From positions 1 through 64,000 of the forward strand of contig JAENRP010000208.1 of NCBI GenBank assembly GCA_024741835.1: DNA of 64,000 bases. The letters are read 5' to 3'. This DNA is from Diplocarpon mali. Its lineage: Eukaryota; Ascomycota; Leotiomycetes; Helotiales; Drepanopezizaceae. The notes beneath the pieces are model-generated. The model was not told the DNA's origin, did no database searches, and saw only the letters and a list, made by a program, of their open reading frames with translations. Positions 55,918-64,000 of the stretch are shown here, one piece after another (within the stretch, counting starts at the first letter, position 1; each line of letters begins with the position of its first letter). The position numbers and the translations under genes are program-made.

Positions 55918-56224
55918 TATAATAGCTATACCTCCACTTAGTGCAATTACCTAGGAGTATAGCATTTTAAGGTTTTATAATCTCGATTTAATATAGGATT
56001 ATCTTGAATCGACTTCAAAAGTGTAAAAGGATATTCTTATATAATATTATATAAATGGATAAAGAGCCTTAAGCTACTTATATATATAAGGAAGAAGGGC
56101 TTTCCCCTAAGGAGGGCTCTCTAACTTCTTCGTTTCCTTTATATTAGACCTATAGAATATGCCTTTTATACTACTTCTTACTCCTATACTTGATCCCGCA
56201 CTTTGGCGGTTCTATATTATTATA
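55918..56224 (+). repeat. Gypsy-I copy 2, 3' LTR
   Basis: 307 bp, ends TTATTATA and is followed by the same spacer as copy 1. Confidence 0.9.
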
Positions 56225-56656
56225 CCTTAGCAGCGGCAGTACCTTAGTAACTACCTTCCAACTCGCCGAGTTAGTAGTATAAAAACTTTACTATTAAGCT
56301 AAAAAAGCCAGAAGAATCAAATTCGCCTATTTGATTCTTATCTTCCCTTATATACTATATTATATATATTATATATCCCTCCTCCTTCTAGGTTACGTAT
56401 CCTTATATAATAAGGCTAGGAGTAGGAGAGAGCTATATAAGTTGATATAACCCTTTTACTATAACCCCTAATTATGGCCTTAAATATTAGGCAGCACCTC
56501 CTAAGTACCCTTATAATAAATAAGTAAGGTTTAATTGCCTTATCGATTCTATTAAACTACTAGCATATATCACGTATTCCTGCGTAAATAAACCCTATAT
56601 TACGTAACTATACATTAGTCCAAATCGAGTTAAGGCATCTATAAATTTGATTCTTT
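56225..56656. repeat. 430-bp spacer between Gypsy-I copies 2 and 3
   Basis: Second copy of the 29922-30351 spacer. Both junctions (3' LTR end to ccttagcag, and gattcttt to the truncated LTR) are identical to those of the first. Confidence 0.8.
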
Positions 56657-56951
56657 ACCTCCACTTAATGCAATTACTTAGGAGTATAGCGTTTTAAGGT
56701 TTTACAATCTCGATTCGATATAGGGTTATCTTAAATCGACCTTAAAGGTATAAAAGGATATTTTTATATAATATTATATAAACGGATAAAGAGACTTAAG
56801 CTGCTTATATATATAAGGAAGAAGGGCTCTTCCTTAAGGAGGGCTCTTTAACTTCTTTATTTCCTTTGTATTAGACCTATAGAATACGCCTTTTATACCA
56901 CTTCTTACTCTTATACTTAATCCTGCATTTTAGCAGTTCTATATTATTATA
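56657..56951 (+). repeat. Gypsy-I copy 3, 5' LTR lacking its first 12 bases
   Basis: Truncated at the same base as copy 2 and ends TTATTATA at 56951. Confidence 0.85.
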
Positions 56952-57790
56952 TTAAATAAAGAAGTTCTTTTCTACTAAGGACGGCTTTTAATAATATCCT
57001 ATTCCTTTTGAAAATCGATTCGCGGTTGTTTCAACTTTCGATAGAGTTAAGATCTTAGAGATCTTTTAAACGAACTAGGAGCTTAAGTATAGCTTATTAA
57101 TTAATATAATTAAGGAACGCTTTTATTAGCTGGATTTTCTTAACTACTCCTTTTATAAAAGAGCTATAGGTAGAAGTTAAAAGAGCATTATACTATTAGA
57201 ATTCTTTTTCTATAGAACCCCTTTTTAATCGAATCCTTATTAAAACCAAAATCGGTAAAATGAATTCCCTATTAGCTAGAAGTTAGCAAATACAGAATAT
57301 ACCCAGTTCGTTTAAGGAACCAGCTTTTATAAGGAGTACCCCTACCTTAGCCCTTAGGGCCGGACCTTCCTCTGCCGCTAAGGGCAAGAGACTATAATAC
57401 TATAGCTAAGCTAATTAAGATAAATAAGACTTTTTAAACCCAAACGTCTTATAAGGAATAGTCTTAAGTTTAAAAGAATCCTTATAATACTAAGATCAAT
57501 TTAATTAATAATTGTAAAGCAAGATTAGTAGGATTGCCTAGGCTATCTTAGGCTTAAAGACCCTAGCTTATTAAAGCTAAGAGACGGCTTAGCATATATA
57601 TTAGACTATTAAGTAAGAATCTACCTACCTTTAATAAAGCGAGACCTAGCCTCCTTTAGAAATCGATATAGATATAAAATGGCTAAAAATTCAGCTAATT
57701 GAAAAGATCACCCCTTTTAATAATAGGACCTCCCTAATATATAAGTAGTAGTTAGCTTTAGTCTAAGACCAATTATAAGTCAATACTAAC
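56952..57790 (+). other. Gypsy-I copy 3 leader and gag start
   Basis: Collinear with 6944-7786. A frame with D-G-L-A-Y-I-L-D-Y-Q-like residues near 57590 suggests that the Gag N-terminus lies in the second half, but the start is not identifiable. Confidence 0.5.
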
Positions 57791-58610
57791 CTACATCTGA
57801 ATAAGCGAGCTTGCTAAGCCCTTATTTAAGGATCTACTATAGGATAAGCTTAAATATACCTCAAACCCTAGTACCTCTTAAAGACTAACCCCTTTCGGAA
57901 CTATTAAGAAATAGTAGAACTATTAAGCAATTACTTTTTAATTAGCTAAAAGGTAGACCTATTTCGATCTACTTTCTATTACTTCTATATAAGAGAAGCT
58001 AGTTATTTTAAAGAAACTTTCCCTTAGTTTTAAGCCTAATTCTAATCTACTGCGATTTAAAGAGAGGTCTTAAGATCTGAGTAGTTCTTTTTTATATAGA
58101 ATAAGATTACCTTTTAACTTAAAGCTGCCTATACCTTAGCTAAGGCCTTTTAAAGGAAGGACTATACTATTATAATTAACTAATTGAATGCCTTTAATGC
58201 CAAATGCTAAAGTAATTAACTTCTTAACCCTTTAACTAAAAGTAAGGCTACCTTAGTATTATATTAGAAGATATCTAGTTCGCTCTTTAATAAGACCGCT
58301 TGCGGTCTAAGCGCTGGAAATACCACTTGAGTTTCTAGGCCACTAGCCCTAAAGCCTACTACCCCTTTTTACTAAGATATGCCAATTAAGGCTAATTCTC
58401 CTACTTTACCCCTTAAGTAAGCTACCTATTAGACTTATAGCAAAACTAGTTACTATAAGATTAAGTGCCCTTTTATAAGTAAGATTAATACCTTAAAAGA
58501 TATAAAGGAATCTGATCCGACTTTAGACTTAATTAAAAATAGGATTAAAATAGAAGAAGATTAGGAAAACGAAAAGGCCTAGGAAAAGACTCTTACTTAA
58601 GCCTGCGAAA
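57791..58610 (+). pseudogene. Gypsy-I copy 3 gag (C-terminal part)
   Basis: The zinc knuckle is at 58427-58471, seen as Y-x-T-Y-S-K-T-S-Y-Y-K-I-K-C-P-F. Its codon phase (58421) is again one frame from the protease phase (58717). Confidence 0.7.
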
Positions 58611-61600
58611 GTGCGACTTATTAAAGCTAGATCTTAACTCTTTAATAAGAGGGAAGCAATTCTTAACCTCTTATACTATTAGTATAAATAGACTTAAAGT
58701 ATTATTATTAGCTTTAGTAGATACTAAAGCCTTTAATTACCTATTTTTAAATTGTTCCCTTTCTATATATCTTTCGAAAGCGATTGGCTTTAAAATTCTT
58801 CCTCTTTTAGCCCCTATTCCTATCTATAGATTTTAAAATACTATTTGCACATAAGCTATGCATTATATGCGCTTTCATTTGATAATTAATAGAAGGCGTA
58901 TTTATAATTACCCTTAGGTTATCCTTAACTTAAGCTAATGCAATACTATTATTAAAGTCAAATAGATATGCTAATTCTAACTTAAACTTAATCTAAAGGA
59001 AAACTGATTTATATAGCCTTTATATTACCCCTTATCTTCCTAATTCGCAAAGGAAATCCTTATCCGTCTTCCCCCTTTTAAAGGACTTTGGATTTAATCT
59101 GATTATTAAATTAATATTAATTATAAAGAATGGGAAATAGTTATAAACAAAGCTTAATAGATTAATAGAAGATAGTCTTACGTTAATTTAATAGTCTTAG
59201 CTAAGCGTAAGATCCCTATTGCTATTACTAAGCTAGCGCCCTTGCCTATAACTAAGCTAGATCTAGGAAAATAGTCTAATATAAATCGACTATATTCTAA
59301 CCCTATTTGCAAATGGCCTAAAGCTGCAATTCCTATTTGCAAAATCAGCACTAATGCCTTTTATTATAATATAAAGCGTAAGAAGACTAAGTTCTTTTAA
59401 ACTAGTATTTATAAAGTAGATAGGATTTTAAAGGAAAGATATAAGCCTAAGAATCCTAATATCGAAAAGCTAATTAACGATCGACTTCTAAAATAGTACT
59501 AATCTCTAAGATAAGCCTTTTTAAAAAGGGATATAGATACCCTCCCTCCCTATTAGTACTACAATTATAAGATATAGCTAAAAGGGCCTTTGCCTAACGC
59601 CTATTCGCCCCTCTATTATTAATTTACTAAAGAGCTTAAGGTTATAAAGGAGTACTTACTTAAGAATTTAGACAAAGGCTTTATTAAGATAAGTACTAGC
59701 CCCTTTGCTTTGCTAGTGCTATTTATAAAGAAGGCCGATAGTAGCCTTTGATTTTGCATAGACTACCGAAAGCTAAACGCACTAACTCAGAAGGACGCTT
59801 ACCCGATTCTAAGGATAAATAAGCTTTTAAAGCAAGTATCTAAAGCCAAGATTTTTATAAAACTGGATATTCAAGCCGCTTTTAATCAGATACAAATAGA
59901 CCCTGAATTAGAGGAATATACTACCTTTCAAATAAGGTACAGATCCTATAAATGTAAGGTTCTCCTATTTAGCCTTTATAATAGACCTAGTACTTACTAG
60001 CAGTATATAAATGATATTCTTTTAGATTACTTAAATGATTTTTATATAGTATATTTAGATAATATTTTAATTTACTTTAAGAATGTTAAAGAGCATTAGG
60101 ATTATATTAAAAAGGTGCTAAAACAACTCTTAAAGGCTGGCCTTTAAGCAGATATTAAAAAGTGCAAGTTCTATATTACTTAAACTTAATATCTTAAATA
60201 CGTTTTAATAATAATTAAGATTAAACTAGACCTTAAAAAGGTCAAACTATTATATAATTAAAAGTATTCGAAAACTATTACTAAAGTAAAATCTTACTTA
60301 GGATTTTACAAGTTCTATTAACAATTCATTTGCAACTTTAGGCTAATTGCCAAACCCCTTTCTATTCTAACCTAACTAATAGTACCTTAGAATTAGATAG
60401 AAGAGTGCCGAATCGCTTTTGAAGAGCTTTATAAGCAGTTGCTCTCGATTTAGCAGATTTACTATTTTAACCTTAACTTGCCTATAAAGCTGGAAACTGA
60501 TGCTTTTAATAGTATTATCACTAAAGTACTTTCTTAGTAATACTCCGATAAGTAATAGTACTTAATTGGCTTCTATTCGCATATACTCTCTAGCTATAAA
60601 CCTAATTAGGAAATATATAATAAGGAACTCTTTGCTATTATTAAATCCTGCTATAAATAAAGACCTAAGCTTATATCACTTAAGGAGCGAGTTGATATTT
60701 ACTTAAATTACTACTCCTTTAAGTACTTTATAACTACTAAGGTTCTAACCGCGAAATAGTACTAATAGATAGAATTTTTATCTGACTTTAATTTTCGAAT
60801 TATATATACTCTTAATAAAGATAATTAAAAGGCTAATATTCTTAGCTACTAAGAGTAGGATATGCCGGTTTATAAATAAGCGAAGTTAAATAGCCGATCT
60901 TAGGTTCTAATTTCCCTAGCTTAATTAGACCTTCGAATCAATACTAAACTAGCTAATAAATTTCTCGCCGAATCTACTAAAGGCACCCTAGCCCTAATAT
61001 TAACTAATACTCCTGATTCGACCTTAAATCGACCTAAGGATTCCTTTGATTTAATTGAAAAGCTTTATTAAGATAATCGCGAATCCTTTTAAAAGATTCG
61101 CGCCGACCTCTTTAAGAACTACTCTTTAAAAGACGGATTGCTTTGCTTTAAGGAGCATCTTTACATATACTATAATACTCCCTTATATACTTATCTAATT
61201 TAAGAAGCTTATAATTAACCTTTAAGCGCGTACCTTAGTAGCTTAAAGACCTATTAGCTATTTGCTTTTAAGTACTATTAGGTCGGGATAGGTTCGGACT
61301 ATAAAAGATTTATTACAAACTATAGACCTTATTAATTCTCGCATTTGAAGATAACTAAATAATAAGGCCTTTTATAGCCTTTCCTTATTCCTAACTATTT
61401 TATATAGCACTTGTATATAGAATTTAAGGATTTCCCTTTTAATAAGCATAGTTTTGATCGAATCCTAGTTTTTATAGACCGACTTAGTAAAAGCGCTATT
61501 ATAATCCCTTATTAAAAAGATATTAACGCTTAAGGAACTGCTTAATTATTTATTTAATAGATATATCGATTCGGCCACACTTTAGAGACAATTACCTCTA

Positions 61601-62583
61601 ACTAAGGCCTTTAATTCGTCTCCTTATTTTAGAGAGAGTTCTACTATATTATTAGTATTAAGATTAAACTCTTTATAATATATTATAAGAAGACTGATAG
61701 CTAAACGGAGATTATAAATAAGTATATTAATTTAAGGCTACAGCCTTTTATTAATTACTATTAAGATAATTAAAGTAAATTGATTCTATTAATAGATTAT
61801 ATACAATCTACCTTCCTTTACGCTTTTATTAGTATAACCTTATATTAGCTTAAGTATAGAGTTGCACTTTAAATAAGTTAGGATTAGATCTTTTTAAAAC
61901 CGTCTAGCCTATAGGAGAGATTAAATTAAGCAAAGGCTAAGCTAGTAGTAAAGAGGATGCACTTAGCCTAAGAAGTAGCAAAAGGCAATATAAAACGCGC
62001 TTAAGAGAAAATGCGTAAGTCTATAAATTAATACTAAAGGGAGATTGATTAGAAATCTAAAGATATAATCTACCTTTTAATAAAAAATCTTAAGAATTAC
62101 CGCCTTAGTAAGAAATTGGCTAATTAATAAGATAGTCCTTTTAAAGTTCTTAAGAAGGTAGGCAATTTATATTAGATTAAGCTACCTATAAGTTCTATAA
62201 TATACAATATCTTCATACTAGAGCTACTATTTAAAGATCTGCAAAACCCTTTGCTAAGTTAGGAATAACCCTAGCCTACTATAGAAAAGATCGTAGGATA
62301 AGAAGAGTATAAAGTGTTTAAGATATTAGGTATATACCTATTTTAAAAGAACCTAAAGTATTAGGTCAAATGGACTAGTTATAACCTTAATTTAAATTAA
62401 TATTATACTTTAAATTTTATAAGATCTTTATATAAGATTTGCGACTTTTATTAGGCTAATCCTATAAAGCTAGGACTACCTTAAAACCTATAAGCTTAGC
62501 TAAAGGCTTAAGAAAGCAGTATAAATAATTATAATTACTTAAAAGATAATAGGCTAGACGCAAAATAGGTTAGTAAATAAATC
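58611..62583 (+). pseudogene. Gypsy-I copy 3 pol: protease, RT, RNase H, integrase, chromodomain
   Basis: Protease near 58640-58830, with L-V-D-T-K-A at 58714-58731. RT is at about 59640-60180: D-Y-R-K-L-N-A-L-T-Q-K-D-A-Y-P-I is nearly intact near 59761-59808, and Y-L-D-N-I-L-I-Y (60052-60075) stands for Y-L-D-D. RNase H has L-E-T-D-A at 60489 onward. Integrase is at about 61120-61870: I-D-R-L-S-K-S-A-I-I-I-P is intact near 61476-61510. Chromodomain about 62305-62480 with K-Y-Q-V-K-W-T-S-Y. Protease (58717) and chromodomain (62305) codons are in phase. This is the least damaged pol of the three. Confidence 0.9.
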
Positions 62584-62670
62584 NNNNNNNNNNNNNNNNN
62601 NNNNNNNNNNNNNNNNNNNNNNNNNNNNNNNNNNNNNNNNNNNNNNNNNNNNNNNNNNNNNNNNNNNNNN
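62584..62670. other. Assembly gap (87 N) in the A-rich linker
   Basis: Same place as the 24-N gap of copy 2 and the intact A-runs of copy 1. Confidence 0.99.
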
Positions 62671-63937
62671 AAAAATAATAAAAAATATAAAAATAATAAT
62701 ACTAGGCCTACTGCCCCTTCTCCTTATAACTCCTTTAACCCCTCTTCCTTTGCGCTTAAGGAGATAAGCTCTAATTCTATTCTAGAGCTAGAGCTCGCCT
62801 CTTATCTACGCCTTTGCTTAAAACAACCCTGACCTCCTTTTGCTACTACTAATACCGCCTTACTAGCCGCTGCGCCTAACGCGACCCTTATTATTATAAG
62901 CCTCTCTCCCCTTATAAGAGACTCTACTACTATAGTAGTCCGCTCTACTAATATAGCAATAGACCTTAAGAGGCCTAGTATAGTTCGGCTAAATTGCTTT
63001 AACCTTATTAGCCAGGACTTAATAAGGTTGCTACGCTTTTATTAAAAAGTCAGTGATCGATTTAATACTAATTTAGGTTAAACTTATAATAACTATCGCT
63101 TAGACCCCCTTTAGCTGGCTTACTATAGCCTTAGCTATAAAGCAGAGCTTCGCAAGGCTAGCGCGCTCGATTTAAGTGCGGCTAGTCAAAGCCTCTGCGC
63201 TAGCTACTAATAAGAGGTTAATAAGGATCCAGGCGCGCTAGACCGCCTCCTAATAAAGCAACTCGCAGTTCCCTGCCAAAACCACCCGCGCGTTATCATT
63301 ATTACTACTATCATCCTCCTTTTACTATTAGGCAGCCTCCTCCTACTACTCCTTAAGGGCCGCGGATAGCGCTGCAAACTCCTCCCTAATATAGAAAGGA
63401 AGCTATAAATAAGTATTAGTATAAATAGAACTAGAGAGTCGATTCAAGGTACTTATAAGGATGCACTTTGCCTTTTGCTCCTAGTACTAGTAGCACTTTT
63501 TACTACATTCAAACTTAAATTCGCACTTATGCGCAATATTGCGCATAAGGCGCCGCACGCACTAGTAATAATAAACGCAGTAGGCCATCGCAAAGGCGCC
63601 TAATAGCAGGGGGATTAATACTACGCGTATTAAACGCGATTCGACCCTGGACTAGGGCAAACTTACTTATAATAGTTAGTAGTAGTAGTAGTAATTATTT
63701 CTACTACTATGCATTAGCCTTATGCTATAGTAGTAGGAGTAGGAGACCTATACAATTATATATAGTTGTTATACTAAGGAAGGAAGATCCTGCAAAGGGA
63801 AAAACAAATTTGAGTATATAATACGACTTACGCTAAACTAAATATAGAATAGTACCATTTATATAACAATAGGTTAAGTACGTTATTATATGAAAATCAT
63901 TATAACTTATTAATACTTATAAGTAAGCGTTCTCAAA
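62671..63937 (+). pseudogene. Gypsy-I copy 3 C-terminal extension with three hydrophobic segments
   Basis: In phase with the chromodomain if the gap length is right (act codon at 62701; chromodomain codons from 62305). It reads T-R-P-T-A-P-S-P-Y-N-S-F-N, then R-D-S-T-T-I-V-V-R-S-T-N, then the hydrophobic segments at about 63290-63355, 63464-63515 and 63670-63745. Near the 3' end this copy has tct-CAA-agg where copies 1 and 2 have tct-TAA, so the ancestral frame probably ran on to the LTR edge. It shares the same Pro/Ala N-terminus, basic patch and spacing as copy 1. Confidence 0.6.
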
Positions 63938-63949
63938 GGGGGGGGGTAG
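63938..63949 (+). promoter_or_regulatory. Gypsy-I copy 3 polypurine tract
   Basis: G-run plus tag directly before the LTR. Confidence 0.8.
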
Positions 63950-64000
63950 TATAATAGCTGCACCTCCACTTAGTGCAATTACCTAGGAGTATAGCGTTTT
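63950..64000 (+). repeat. Gypsy-I copy 3, 3' LTR (start only)
   Basis: The first 51 bp of the 307-bp LTR, TATAATAGCTGCACC onward; the rest is beyond the window. Confidence 0.85.

Larger units (their letters stand above)
30352..56224 (+). mobile_element. Gypsy-I copy 2, carrying four nested insertions
   Basis: The interior is recovered as 30649-33727, 39332-39461, 39774-40381, 46637-48908 and 55041-55917, about 6.97 kb, the same as copies 1 and 3. Removing Copia-IV, the solo LTR and Copia-III-1, each with its 5-bp duplication, leaves protease, RT and chromodomain codons in one phase. The 5' LTR is truncated at base 13, exactly as in copy 3. Confidence 0.9.
56657..64000 (+). mobile_element. 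Gypsy-I copy 3, uninterrupted, running past the window end
   Basis: Truncated 5' LTR (56657-56951), 7.0-kb interior and the beginning of the 3' LTR (63950 onward). It is the only copy in the window without nested insertions, apart from one N gap, and therefore the best reference for this family. Confidence 0.9.

Overview
This window looks like an AT-rich, gene-poor block of a filamentous ascomycete (Pezizomycotina) chromosome. It consists almost entirely of nested LTR retrotransposons decayed by what looks like repeat-induced point mutation (RIP). I found no host gene, tRNA or rRNA. Coding frames are recognisable by domain motifs, but most Gln (CAA/CAG) and Trp (TGG) codons have become stops and CpA/TpG are depleted in favour of TpA. 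Several gag-pol frames stay in phase over 3-5 kb without indels, so decay was mainly by transitions. The only breaks in the assembly are three N gaps.

Layout. 1-5503: a Ty1/copia element (Copia-0) cut by the window edge and split by a small 1.3-kb LTR element (TRIM-like, 1823-3139). 5504-6604: a less mutated segment with an unrecognised broken minus-strand gene. 6637-64000: three tandem copies of one Ty3/gypsy chromovirus (Gypsy-I), in the same orientation and separated by the same 430-bp spacer. Copy 1 (6637-29921) carries a 15.7-kb gypsy element (Giant-II, 7787-23506). Copy 2 (30352-56224) carries a minus-strand copia (Copia-IV, 33728-39326), a solo Gypsy-I LTR (39462-39768) and two insertions of a third copia family (Copia-III, 40382-46631 and 48909-55035). 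Copy 3 (56657 to beyond the window) is uninterrupted. Most insertions are flanked by 5-bp target-site duplications, and excising them restores the host reading frames.

Three things stand out. (1) A 23-bp palindrome, ACTCGCAGGCC / centre base / GGCCTGCGAGT, occurs about 44 times in three otherwise unrelated retrotransposon families. It is nearly always in phase with the host ORF and encodes T-x-R-P-G-L-R-V. It forms 10-unit arrays in Copia-III with 39/48-bp periods (all multiples of three) and sits at matching sites in two paralogous ORFs. It resembles in-frame palindromic elements such as those of Rickettsia, but in fungal transposons. (2) Giant-II has two long paralogous extra ORFs (about 1,110 and 1,155 codons) between pol and the 3' LTR, which I cannot assign to a family. 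(3) In Gypsy-I the pol frame runs past the chromodomain into a roughly 420-codon extension with three hydrophobic segments that reaches the polypurine tract, in all three copies.

How it works together: these are self-replicating Gag/PR/RT/RNase H/IN modules, now inactivated. The nesting order gives relative ages: Gypsy-I tandem copies first, then Giant-II, Copia-IV, the solo LTR and Copia-III into them, and the TRIM-like element into Copia-0.
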